Assembly: GCA_012719495.1 (NCBI GenBank)
Contig: JAAYAG010000090.1
Coordinates: 1-64,000 of the forward strand
DNA: 64,000 nucleotides
Origin: Bacteroidales bacterium
Lineage (GTDB): Bacteria > Bacteroidota > Bacteroidia > Bacteroidales > Prolixibacteraceae
Direction: 5' to 3'
The notes beneath the pieces were generated by a model. It was not told the origin of the DNA. It did not search any database and saw only the letters and a list, made by a program, of their open reading frames with translations. Positions 35,152 through 43,362 of the stretch are shown here, piece by piece. Made by a program: the position numbers and the translations under genes. How positions within the stretch are numbered: position 1 is the stretch's first letter; each line of letters starts with the position of its first letter.

Positions 35152-35574
35152 TTATTTCAACCGCTTTTTGTAATCGATGATTTTCAACAAATCGGAAAGT
35201 TGCTCTTTTTGCCTGATCTCTATTACCAGCGGAAGCAATTTCCCTACCGGCTCCCGGCTGTTAAATTCGTCGATTATCGCCTGGTCTATTCCCAAATCGA
35301 AAATGCCGGAACAATTTTTTGCCGTAAAATAAAATACCGCATTAAAGTATCCCTCCCAAACCGAAACCCAGAAAACGGTCTTTTTCTTATGAACCATTTT
35401 ACACAACCACGCTTTCCCATCGTTGTAATAGTTCCAGTTGGCTTCGATGGCATACGTAGGATTACCAATTGTGGCCACCAATTCCTCGTATGCTGGATAC
35501 GAGCTCCCCAACGCCCCGCAAAGCGCTTCTGGTGTTGGTAGAACCTGTGGATCTTTTAAGAACATTGTTTCCAT
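35152..35574 (-). CDS. DUF3788 family protein
   Basis: 140 residues with no signal peptide or membrane helix. The sequence KAWLCKMVHKKKTVFWVSVWEGYFNAVFYFTAKNC fits DUF3788, a small cytoplasmic family widespread in Bacteroidota and Firmicutes. The fold resembles YdhG/PgaS-like proteins as I recall. The function is unknown. M at residue 4 is an alternative start. Confidence 0.8.
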   Translation of the reverse strand: METMFLKDPQVLPTPEALCGALGSSYPAYEELVATIGNPTYAIEANWNYYNDGKAWLCKMVHKKKTVFWVSVWEGYFNAVFYFTAKNCSGIFDLGIDQAIIDEFNSREPVGKLLPLVIEIRQKEQLSDLLKIIDYKKRLK

Positions 35575-35637
35575 AAATTAGGTTTTTGAATTACACTTCG
35601 AATTTACGTTATTGATAACAATCAAAAAAGCACATAA

Positions 35638-35680
35638 AAAAAGAGGCTGACAGTACAATTGGCAACCTCTTCTTTCTATG
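35638..35680 (-). terminator. Probable terminator of the CTERM-tail gene
   Basis: The minus strand has AAGAGGTTGCC - AATTGTACTG - TCAGCCTCTT followed by TTTTTTATGTG. The stem has two mismatches but a clear T-run, 12-50 bp past the stop at 35692. Confidence 0.55.
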
Positions 35681-35691
35681 ATTTTAGGATC

Positions 35692-36612
35692 TTAAAAAAA
35701 TCTCCTCCTGATAATAATTCCTATCGGGATTAAAAAGACCAGTATAAAATAATATCCTTTTACCGGCACCGGTTTTCCTGTTGTATTAATTGCCAAAACC
35801 AACTGTGCATTAGAAACAGTTCCCACTGAAGCAGCAGTACAATTGGAAGCATCTATACTCCATATAGTAGTAGTAGTAGTAGAACCATCAAAAGTGGAAA
35901 AAATTAATTCACCGGTCTCATCATTAAAATCACAGTCACCAAACCAACCGCTGGCATAATTTAAAAACGAGGTAGTTGTACCCACAACTGTTGCAGCTGC
36001 AGTTGCCGGATTAATCTTCAACAATTGCGATTGGGCCGATTGAAAATTAAATCCATATAACATACGGTCCTCTGCATTGAAAGCCAACCCCTCTCCATTT
36101 GTCATTCCGGTAATAGTACCAACCAATGTGGCAGTTAAAGTATTTAAATCGATTGTATATAAACTACCACTTGTTCCCCAATAAGTTTGAAGGCAATACA
36201 TGGTACCCGTTTGATTATCATAAGCAAGCCCTACAAGAAACGAAGTGGGAATCCCGGTAATAGTCCCTAAAGATGTGAAAGTACCCGTTTCCAAATCTTC
36301 TTTGTAAAGAACGTTCGAAGAAGCCTGTATACAATACAAATTTCCTTCATTGTCAAAATCGGCTCCACCAATATAAACACTTGAAGAGTTCACATAGGTC
36401 ATATTATTGTACCCAGGCAAATCAAGAGAGAGAAAATAGTAGCTAAGAAAATCATAGGCATACATTTTTGTCCCGTCCAGAGATACCCCATCCAAAGTAG
36501 GAGTTATTGAAGATGCACTTCCTGTAAAAGGTTTCTGAATTTTAACACCATACTGTGCAAAAGCACTTGCCACAATAAGCAGCACAAACAGCGAAGAGAA
36601 GAATTTTTTCAT
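35692..36612 (-). CDS. Secreted beta-propeller-like protein with C-terminal membrane sorting tail
   Basis: 306 residues. Signal peptide to about 20 (SAFAQ). The body consists of repeats with the pattern G.D(F/C)D.(E/T)G.L(Y/I).......(L/I)..I(D/N)..T.T...VGT.(T/S), such as YIGGADFDNEGNLYCI and GLAYDNQTGTMYCLQTY, fitting a beta-propeller of about five blades. The C-terminus is PVPVKGYYFILVFLIPIGIIIRRRFF: a short P-V-P motif, one hydrophobic helix and an Arg cluster. This is the tripartite form of exosortase-type sorting signals and differs from the T9SS domain seen at 39682 and 47547. The function is unknown. Confidence 0.72.
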   Translation of the reverse strand: MKKFFSSLFVLLIVASAFAQYGVKIQKPFTGSASSITPTLDGVSLDGTKMYAYDFLSYYFLSLDLPGYNNMTYVNSSSVYIGGADFDNEGNLYCIQASSNVLYKEDLETGTFTSLGTITGIPTSFLVGLAYDNQTGTMYCLQTYWGTSGSLYTIDLNTLTATLVGTITGMTNGEGLAFNAEDRMLYGFNFQSAQSQLLKINPATAAATVVGTTTSFLNYASGWFGDCDFNDETGELIFSTFDGSTTTTTIWSIDASNCTAASVGTVSNAQLVLAINTTGKPVPVKGYYFILVFLIPIGIIIRRRFF

Positions 36613-36728
36613 AGGTTTATTCTGAATTTATTGTTTTATGTTTTATTGGATTAAAAGAACGATCATTGATAATTAGATCAAAAGTAATGTTAAATTCATT
36701 CCCTTAAACAACTGATTAAAAAAAAATT

Positions 36729-38075
36729 TTAGAGATAATGTTTATCTTCATTCTTCTTGTAAAAAACATCCAAAAACGGATAATAGCGTTCTTTTAGGAG
36801 CGGAATATTCTTCAGCTTCCAGCGATCGAAGGCCCACACCGTTTTGTTGAACTTTGGAAGGTTCAGAAATAGCCAGCGATTATAGAAGAGGTTCCCGATG
36901 TGCAACTTCAGGCTTCGCAAAAAATAACGCATCCTGAAAACCCGTTTTTTAGTTTTCGCCGGAGATTGTTTTAATACTTCGTCCAAATACCCCGCAGCCC
37001 GAAAATGGTTCAACCCATCGTCGAAGCCAATGGTTTCGCGAACAACGGTAGCTCGCAATGTTTTTTTCTCTTCTGTATGAAAAAGAGAGAGAGCCCCATG
37101 CTGGTAAAACTCATCGATACTCGATTGCACATCGTCGTAGTTCCGGGCAATAACAGATCCTTCACAGGCGCTGTCGCGATTAAAATCAGGATCGGGATTG
37201 ATCAGCAAGGTTTCTTTGCCCAGCATCCAGGCCTCGATAGTCGTGGTGGTTTCAAACCCCATCCAGATATCCGAAGCAGAAATCAGGTCGTGAATAGGTT
37301 CCTCATTTTTCAGATATAACACATTGGGATATTCCCGCAAACGAATCATTTCGTTGGGGCTCTCTGTCGTAATGTGCGGATGGGTTTCGTTGGGATGAAC
37401 CTTGAGAAGAAAAAGTATGTCGGGATTATGCTCTATCAATTGGCGAAGAATGGCTTCAACGGCATCGCGCTGTCTTAAAGTCCAAGTTTCCCAGTCGGGT
37501 TTATCCTGCAGAAAATAGTGCAACTCCTGTCGCCCAATTTCGCTATGCAACTTTCCGAATGCCCAACCGGCATAACCAATCACTTTTTTAAATTGAGAAA
37601 GGCCCTTTTTCTGAAGAAATTCTTCTTTCGTCGAGAAACGGTAAATCTTGTACCGGTCGAAACCTGTGGCACCGGTCAACACCATTTTATGAGCCTCGGT
37701 GGGTAATTTATCCTGAAAAAAATCCCGTGTCCGCTCCGACCATAGACACACATACTCCTGATAAAAAACATGGTCGGTATTATATCCCCAAAAATCGAAG
37801 TTTCCGTTTGTACGGTAATTACCTTCCGAAATGAGGGCAAACACCGGAATGCTTTGTTGGTGAGCATACTTTGATATCTCGAAAAGCCATTTTGATCCAA
37901 CAGTATTGGGCAGCAAAACAAGGTCAGGCAGCTCTCGATAGATGGCAAAAATATCCCAAACGAACCGGAATTCTACCATACAACCGAGATGCTTCTCGGC
38001 ATAATAAACCAGCGGAAGAAGCAGTTCCACATCGCGTCCCTGCTGATCGTCGACAAAACAGAGAACTTTATGCAT
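36729..38075 (-). CDS. Surface-glycan protein with GT-B-like C-terminal domain
   Basis: 448 residues, no signal. The N-terminus (KVLCFVDDQQGRDVELLLPLVYYAEKHLGCMVEFRFVW) and the middle (VIGYAGWAFGKLHSE..., LLKVHPNETHPHITTES, ASDIWMGFETTTTIEAWMLGKETLLIN) resemble GT-B-fold capsule or polysialate-type proteins such as surface carbohydrate biosynthesis proteins; the H-P-N-E and E-T-T-T-I-E-A motifs are typical of nucleotide-sugar transferases. The exact substrate is unknown. It overlaps the GT4 gene upstream by 8 bp. Its sequence gives no reason to call it PseG. Confidence 0.72.
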   Translation of the reverse strand: MHKVLCFVDDQQGRDVELLLPLVYYAEKHLGCMVEFRFVWDIFAIYRELPDLVLLPNTVGSKWLFEISKYAHQQSIPVFALISEGNYRTNGNFDFWGYNTDHVFYQEYVCLWSERTRDFFQDKLPTEAHKMVLTGATGFDRYKIYRFSTKEEFLQKKGLSQFKKVIGYAGWAFGKLHSEIGRQELHYFLQDKPDWETWTLRQRDAVEAILRQLIEHNPDILFLLKVHPNETHPHITTESPNEMIRLREYPNVLYLKNEEPIHDLISASDIWMGFETTTTIEAWMLGKETLLINPDPDFNRDSACEGSVIARNYDDVQSSIDEFYQHGALSLFHTEEKKTLRATVVRETIGFDDGLNHFRAAGYLDEVLKQSPAKTKKRVFRMRYFLRSLKLHIGNLFYNRWLFLNLPKFNKTVWAFDRWKLKNIPLLKERYYPFLDVFYKKNEDKHYL

Positions 38076-39369
38076 GGCTGTCGACCAATTGGTTCAGGTA
38101 CTGACTCAGAACACGGGTCTGTTCTTCGTTCGAAAAATGAGCAATGTTGCAAGGCTGCGAATAATGTTCACCTGCAAGAAACTGCTCATATTGGGTGGTC
38201 AGGAATTTTTTAATTCGATCACGATCGTTGTATGAAAAACTGATTCCCGCCCGGCAAGTTTCAATAATCCGTGCCACATCCGAGTCCGAAGGACCGAGGC
38301 ACAAAATTGGCCGCCCTGTCCGGAGGTTTTCAAACAGTTTACCGGGTATCCGCCCATCGGCATTCCCCGATTTGTTGAGCGGCAACAACAGCAATCGGGC
38401 ATTCATATTCAACTGAAGAGCTCTATCGCGGGTAACAAAACCCTGATCACAAAAATTCTCGCCAAGTCCATTTTCGACTATTTCTTTTTTCACTGAAAAG
38501 TCGATATTCCCGGCAAAAACAAGTTTCAAATGCGCGGCAAAACCGGCAAGTTCGTTTTTCAATTCTTTCAACACATGAAACAAAACATCAGGATTCCGAT
38601 CGAAACCCAATTGCCCGGTATGGACAATGGTAAAATCGGGATCGGGCACCGGCACCCGTTTTTTAAAATCATCTTCATCGTAACCATAATAAATAACGCC
38701 CACATTGCGAGCGCCGATCTGCTCCAGATTTTTTGCCCACGAGGGGCTGGCAATCGTGATCTTTCCGGCCGTTTGAAAAGCTTTCTGTTCCAGCCGATGG
38801 TGGCGCTTGTTGGCCCAGTACATGATTTTATAACGTTGGTAATAATCGGCCTGAGTCCAGGGATCCTGAAAATCGGCCAGCCAGGGAATCCCCAATTCAG
38901 ATGAGAGCTTCATGCCAATCAGCGTGTTGGTATGCGGAGGGCCGTCGGTGAAAATGGCATCTACCGGATGTTCTTTCAAATATTTTTTCAGATACCGAAC
39001 CGAAGGTCTTATCCAGAGACATCGGGCATCGGGGATGAAAAAATTTCCCCGGACCCATATCGCAAAATTGTCGATAAAATGCTTTTTGTTTCTGACATGC
39101 ACCGGGTCGGTTGGATCATCTTTTTTTCTTCCCGACAAAAACTTATAGGCACTGAACGGTTCGACAATTGGGCCTTTCAAAAGCTCAAGATCTTCCGGGA
39201 TATCCTTAAAATTAGTATTGTCGCGAAGCAGATAGTTGGCATTGAAAGGCGAATACACGACAGGTTCCCATCCAAAATTATGAAGATATTTTACAAACTT
39301 CAAACACCTCAGTACACCAACACCTCCCGATGGCGGCCAATAGTAGGATATGATCAATACACGCTTCAT
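38068..39369 (-). CDS. Glycosyltransferase family 4
   Basis: 433 residues with GT-B fold. N-terminal Gly-rich loop VLIISYYWPPSGGVGVLRCLKFVKYL, then FTDGPPHTNTLIGMKLSSELGIPWLADFQDPWT and the donor-binding C-terminal domain TIVHTGQLGFDRNPDVLFHVL ... IPGKLFENLRTGRPILCLGP. It would add a sugar to a surface polysaccharide or glycan. First gene of a two-gene unit with the 36729 gene. A -10-like CAAAGATA box (minus-strand TATCTTTG) lies at 39386-39393. Confidence 0.88.
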   Translation of the reverse strand: MKRVLIISYYWPPSGGVGVLRCLKFVKYLHNFGWEPVVYSPFNANYLLRDNTNFKDIPEDLELLKGPIVEPFSAYKFLSGRKKDDPTDPVHVRNKKHFIDNFAIWVRGNFFIPDARCLWIRPSVRYLKKYLKEHPVDAIFTDGPPHTNTLIGMKLSSELGIPWLADFQDPWTQADYYQRYKIMYWANKRHHRLEQKAFQTAGKITIASPSWAKNLEQIGARNVGVIYYGYDEDDFKKRVPVPDPDFTIVHTGQLGFDRNPDVLFHVLKELKNELAGFAAHLKLVFAGNIDFSVKKEIVENGLGENFCDQGFVTRDRALQLNMNARLLLLPLNKSGNADGRIPGKLFENLRTGRPILCLGPSDSDVARIIETCRAGISFSYNDRDRIKKFLTTQYEQFLAGEHYSQPCNIAHFSNEEQTRVLSQYLNQLVDSHA

Positions 39370-39396
39370 GCATCACGATTAACAACAAAGATATAA

Positions 39397-39681
39397 ATCC
39401 CACGCAGGAATCACCATTCAGTTTTATGTAAATCATAAACGAATTTTCCATTTTCAAAGAAAATATCTTTTCCGTAAATATTTTATATTAAACTATTTTC
39501 ATAACTTTCGCCAGTGAAATGCATCATGACAATCAAATTGCTCCTGGATTAAAGAAACAACGAATGACTATAATTTATATGGATTATAATCCCGCTATAA
39601 AAAAGTTATTATTAACAAAATAAGTAATTTATCGATAAAGTTCTCCTGCTAAAAAGTGGTATTCAATTTAAAAATATCAAT
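39397..39681. other. Divergent intergenic region
   Basis: This AT-rich 285-bp interval separates the divergent GT4 gene and the T9SS-tail gene. It holds a 12-bp perfect palindrome GGATTATAATCC (39581-39592), perhaps an operator. No gene, RNA or clear promoter was recognised. Confidence 0.4.
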
Positions 39682-40197
39682 ATGCTTTTAACCAAAAAAA
39701 TCAAGAAACTTCAATCAATAAGAAGAGGAGGGATGCTATTATTCTTATTTTTTTTAGCATTGCAAATCACCAAAGCACAAGAGGCTATTCCTGCTTCTGG
39801 TGGAAATGCGTCAGGCGAAGGAGGTTCGGTGAGTTATACCATTGGACAAGCAGCCTACACAAGCAATTCGGGCAACTATGGCACTGTAGCCGAAGGGGTA
39901 CAACAGCCTTACGAAATATATGTGATCACCGGAAACGATCAACTATCACTGGTTACCCTTTCATTCAAAGCATTCCCGAACCCAACAACCGATTATCTGA
40001 TATTAAGCACTGTCGGCGAAGAAAAAAGAAACCTCACCTATCTTCTTTCCGATGTGAATGGAAAAATAATAGGAAGCGGTGACGTTTCAGGGGAACAAAC
40101 CACCATTCCGATGGGAACCTATCGAAGTGGAAACTACTTCTTACAAATATTGCTTGCCAATAATGCGTTAAAGTCATTTAAAATTGTAAAAAAATAA
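39682..40197 (+). CDS. T9SS-sorted short surface protein
   Basis: 171 residues. Signal peptide with a basic N-terminus (IKKLQSIRRGG), a hydrophobic core and cleavage about residue 32 (ITKAQ). Region about 34-75 (GGNASGEGGSVSYTIGQAAYTSNSG...GTVAEGVQQPYEI) is a recurrent Bacteroidota surface-protein motif. The C-terminal 80 residues are a type A T9SS sorting domain (AFPNPTTDYLIL ... GKIIGSGDVSG ... GNYFLQILLANNALKSFKIVKK). The next gene starts 4 bp downstream, so the two are cotranscribed and likely function together on the cell surface. Confidence 0.87.
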   Translation: MLLTKKIKKLQSIRRGGMLLFLFFLALQITKAQEAIPASGGNASGEGGSVSYTIGQAAYTSNSGNYGTVAEGVQQPYEIYVITGNDQLSLVTLSFKAFPNPTTDYLILSTVGEEKRNLTYLLSDVNGKIIGSGDVSGEQTTIPMGTYRSGNYFLQILLANNALKSFKIVKK

Positions 40198-40201
40198 CTG
40201 T

Positions 40202-43066
40202 ATGAAACGATTCTCCTCTCTCATTGTTCTTTTCACTTTATCATTATTTACATTGGCCCAATCGCCCGGAAAGATGAGCTACCAAGCTGTTGTCCGCCAC
40301 ACAAGCGGGGAACTGGTAAAGAACTCCATCATTGGGATGCAGATTAGCATTTTACAGGGTGACGTTAACGGGACGAAGGTTTATTCTGAAACCCAACGAC
40401 CAACGACCAATGCCAATGGGTTAGTTTCCATCATAATTGGTGATGGAAATATCGTAACTGGCTCGCTGGTTTCAATCGATTGGAGCGACGGCCCTTACTT
40501 CATCAAAACGGAAACCGATCCCACGGGTGGAACGAACTACTCCATAACAGGCACCAGTCAGTTGCTGAGTGTTCCTTATGCGTTCCATGCCACAACGGCC
40601 GAAAGCCTCACCAATCCTACCGAAGAAACGGATCCTACGTTCTCGGTATGGGACAAAAGCACAGGGATTAAAATTACCGAAAGCCAGGTTACCGACCTGA
40701 AACATTTCTCCAACGCCGATGAAACCGACCCCCAATATGCGGCCGACAGCTCATTCATTAAAGCTGGAGTACGCAGTTGGAACAACTCACTGGCCAAAAC
40801 AATCGATACCGGAGATACTTCCCGCTGGGGTAAAGTTTATACCGAGACCGATCCTCTGTTCTCGGCTTGGGACAAGAGCGCGGGAATAACCATCAATCAG
40901 AGCCAGATAACCGACTTCGATCCTTTCACGACCACTGATGAAACTGATCCGGTATTCAAACAGTCGGTTGCAAAAGGAATTACCCAGGCCGACACTGTAA
41001 GATGGAACGACAAAAGCAGTTTTTCGGGGAATTATCAGGACCTGCACAACAAGCCCTTAGCACTCAGTCAGTTTACCAACGACGTGGGCTTTCAACGATC
41101 GGGCGATGACGAGGACGTTAGTTCAACCAACGAAATACAGACGTTATATGCCGATCCGACTAACAATCAGATAGGCCTTTCATTAGGAGGGGGAACCGTT
41201 CGAGTTACCGATGTAGAGGGCGACCCTAAGTTCTCCTCATGGAACAAACGGGAAGGCATCACCATTCAGGAAGCCCAAATCATCGACCTTGACCATTTCA
41301 CCAATGCCGATGAAACCGACCCAAAATTTTCGGCATGGAACAAACGAGAGGGCATCACCATACAGGAAGCCCAGATTATCGATCTCGATCACTTTAAGAA
41401 CAGCGATGAAACCGATCAGGTATATGCTGCCGACAGTTCGTTTATCAAAACCGGTGCAAGAAGCTGGAACAGTTCACTGGCAAAAACCATCGATGCTGCC
41501 GACACCACCTGGTGGGGCCGTGCCGAAACAGACCCATTCTATTCGGCCGACAGTTCGTTTATCAAAACCGGTGTACGAAGCTGGAACAGTTCGCTGGCTA
41601 AAACCATCGATGCGTCTGATACAACTTACTGGGGGCGTGCGGAAACCGATCCTTTTTATTCTACCGATAGTTCGTTTATTAAAACAGGAGTACGTAGCTG
41701 GAGCAGTTCATTGGCAAAAACCATCGACGCTACCGACACCTCCTATTGGGGCCGTGCCGAGACGGATCCATTCTATTCGACTGACAGTTCGTATATAAAA
41801 TCAGCCGTACGCAACTGGAACAGCTCGCTGGCAAAGAACATTACAAACACCGACACAGCATACTGGAACCACAAGAGTGATTTTAATGGTAACTATAGTA
41901 GCCTAACTAATGCTCCAGATATTGCGGTTTCGACAACCGATAAGAATATCACCCTTGCATCGGGACAAACCTTTTCGATAAAAGAAGCTACAGGCACCTT
42001 TCTAAGGGTAAACCAAAGTACCGGATTGATTGGGATAGGCAGCAACGTTACTTCGCCCCGCGCCCAACTAGAAATTGGCGGTTTCGAAGGGTTGCTTGTA
42101 ACTGGCACAACAAATAGCGGAACAGCAAAGGCACTGGGAGCTGGTAACCGTTTCCACTGGTACCCGCGCAAAGGCGCCTTGCGGGCCGGTATGGCCGAAT
42201 CAACGTATTGGGACGATGATGGATCTTCTATGCCAAGACTGGCCCTGTACTCTTATGCTATGGGATACCAACCGCGTGCGACTGGGGTTGCATCTTATAG
42301 TTTTGGGGCTTATAATAAGGCTACAGGTGATTATGCGCTGGCATTGGGTTCTTATTCTTTGGCAACTTCCAGTCATTCTATTGCCATAGGCACGCAGGCT
42401 TATGCATCGGGGATTTATTCAATAGCCATTGGTTCTGGGGCAGATACCAACGGCAAGGACGGTTCTATGGTTATTGGCGATGATACTTATTTCCAAACGG
42501 CTTATGCCTCGGCCGATAACCAGCTTACCATGCGGTTCTCGGGAGGGTACCGGCTGTGGTCCTCATACCCCGACTCCGTGGCGGGAGTTTATATGCGGCA
42601 CGGGCAAAGTGGCTGGAGCAACTATTGCGACCGGAACAAAAAAGAGAATTTTAAAACGCTTAACTACGAAGAGATTTTAAAGAAGATCGACGAGCAAGTG
42701 CCGATAACGGAGTGGAATTATAAAGGGATCGACTCGCTAAGGTACATTGGCCCAATGGCCCAGGATTTCTACGGGGCTTTCGGGCTTGGCGATGATAGCC
42801 TGGGTATTAACAGCATCAATGAGATGGGGGTTAATTTGGCCGCTGTTCACGGATTGATAGACCGAACCAATGCACTGAATGCGGCGATTGAAGAGCTAAA
42901 ATTGGAGAAACAGAAAAATGCCATACTCCAGGCAATGTTTCAGGAGCAAAACGGCATGATCCTTCAAATGCGAAAGGAGCTCGACGAACTAAAGGCTGAG
43001 ATTAAGTATGCGACAACAGAGAAAAAAATAGTGATGGAACCGGAGGCAAACAATAGTACTCGCTGA
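40202..43066 (+). CDS. Repeat-rich surface protein with S74 endosialidase-chaperone end
   Basis: 954 residues. Order: signal peptide (to about 19), a Bacteroidota adhesin-type N-terminal domain (about 20-135, KMSYQAVVRHTSGELVKNS... SQLLSVPYAFHA), a repeat zone (about 140-560: WxK-GI-I-ESQ units of 32 residues and four 39-residue ETDPFYSADSSFIKTGVRSW units), a YadA-head-like left-handed repeat zone (about 680-760, AxALGSYSLATSSHSIAIG), and a C-terminal S74 chaperone domain with CDRNKKENF, WNYKGIDSLRYIGPMAQDFY and a coiled coil. In phage tail spikes S74 cleaves itself off after assembling a trimer; the Ser at the cleavage site is Cys here. It probably forms a trimeric surface fibre. Confidence 0.85.
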   Translation: MKRFSSLIVLFTLSLFTLAQSPGKMSYQAVVRHTSGELVKNSIIGMQISILQGDVNGTKVYSETQRPTTNANGLVSIIIGDGNIVTGSLVSIDWSDGPYFIKTETDPTGGTNYSITGTSQLLSVPYAFHATTAESLTNPTEETDPTFSVWDKSTGIKITESQVTDLKHFSNADETDPQYAADSSFIKAGVRSWNNSLAKTIDTGDTSRWGKVYTETDPLFSAWDKSAGITINQSQITDFDPFTTTDETDPVFKQSVAKGITQADTVRWNDKSSFSGNYQDLHNKPLALSQFTNDVGFQRSGDDEDVSSTNEIQTLYADPTNNQIGLSLGGGTVRVTDVEGDPKFSSWNKREGITIQEAQIIDLDHFTNADETDPKFSAWNKREGITIQEAQIIDLDHFKNSDETDQVYAADSSFIKTGARSWNSSLAKTIDAADTTWWGRAETDPFYSADSSFIKTGVRSWNSSLAKTIDASDTTYWGRAETDPFYSTDSSFIKTGVRSWSSSLAKTIDATDTSYWGRAETDPFYSTDSSYIKSAVRNWNSSLAKNITNTDTAYWNHKSDFNGNYSSLTNAPDIAVSTTDKNITLASGQTFSIKEATGTFLRVNQSTGLIGIGSNVTSPRAQLEIGGFEGLLVTGTTNSGTAKALGAGNRFHWYPRKGALRAGMAESTYWDDDGSSMPRLALYSYAMGYQPRATGVASYSFGAYNKATGDYALALGSYSLATSSHSIAIGTQAYASGIYSIAIGSGADTNGKDGSMVIGDDTYFQTAYASADNQLTMRFSGGYRLWSSYPDSVAGVYMRHGQSGWSNYCDRNKKENFKTLNYEEILKKIDEQVPITEWNYKGIDSLRYIGPMAQDFYGAFGLGDDSLGINSINEMGVNLAAVHGLIDRTNALNAAIEELKLEKQKNAILQAMFQEQNGMILQMRKELDELKAEIKYATTEKKIVMEPEANNSTR
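41228..41419 (+). repeat. Two 96-bp units in the S74 protein gene
   Basis: Two consecutive 96-bp (32-codon) units begin at 41228 and 41324, encoding KFS(S/A)WNKREGITIQEAQIIDLDHF. A related but less similar unit is at about 40640-40740 and 40855-40960. They form a 32-residue repeat within the fibre shaft. Confidence 0.8.
41408..41875 (+). repeat. Four tandem 117-bp units in the S74 protein gene
   Basis: Units begin at 41408, 41525, 41642 and 41759, all 117 bp (39 codons). Each encodes ETD..Y..DSS(F/Y)IK(T/S)..R(S/N)W(N/S)SSLAK.I...DT..W. Synonymous differences between copies are common, so the repeat is old enough to have diverged but is conserved in protein. A fifth, weaker unit lies at about 40722-40840. 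Confidence 0.88.
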
Positions 43067-43073
43067 GAGTGAA

Positions 43074-43112
43074 AGAAGGTAGTTGAAAGGTTCGGCTACC
43101 TTTTTCTTTTTC
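43074..43112 (+). terminator. Terminator of the S74 protein gene
   Basis: AAGGTAG (43076-43082) pairs with CTACCTT (43096-43102), then TTTCTTTTTC follows. It lies about 10 bp after the stop codon. Confidence 0.75.
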
Positions 43113-43140
43113 ATCGAAACTACTCACATTGCAATGAACA

Positions 43141-43362
43141 TTTCAATGGCATAATGCTCAAAAATTGTTGGCATTCCTTCTGTCCAATGTTATCTGCTTG
43201 TCCGTTATAGCAACAGTTGGGGTGAGCGGTTTGTCTTGCGAATACCGGGTCAATCCGGTTGGCATTGATGTTGAAAAGCCCCGTTTAAGCTGAAAGGTTG
43301 ATTCTGAAGGAAGAGATCGAAGTTGCTCCAGAAGATACTATCAAATCGAATTCAACTACCGC
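43141..43362 (+). pseudogene. Relic of an alpha-L-rhamnosidase (GH78-type) N-terminus
   Basis: One plus-strand frame reads a hydrophobic signal-like stretch (KLLAFLLSNVICLSVIATVG), then GLSCEYRVNPVGIDVEKPRLS, a TGA (43291-43293), then KVDSEGRDRSCSRRYYQI and a stop at 43363. The pattern L.CEY..NP.GID..KPRLSW.(L/V).S..R....A(Y)QI is the N-terminal signature of bacterial alpha-L-rhamnosidases, with W expected exactly where TGA stands. The rest of the gene is gone; the next 1.2 kb is a minus-strand hydrolase. This is a decayed remnant. No second relic piece was seen nearby. Confidence 0.72.

Noticed and set aside
36729-38075. Calling this gene pseG to complete the pse operon
   Set aside because: It is 448 residues with glycan-transferase-like motifs, it lies in a separate transcription unit, and it lacks the PseG N-terminal pattern. 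The call would be guesswork.
39581-39592. 12-bp palindrome GGATTATAATCC as a defined operator
   Set aside because: A single AT-rich palindrome in an AT-rich interval with no second copy near it; mentioned only inside the intergenic entry.
41289-41798. 169-codon ORF in another frame of the S74 gene
   Set aside because: It arises from the 96/117-bp repeats in a shifted frame; its repeated Thr/Met/Pro-rich sequence follows the real reading frame.
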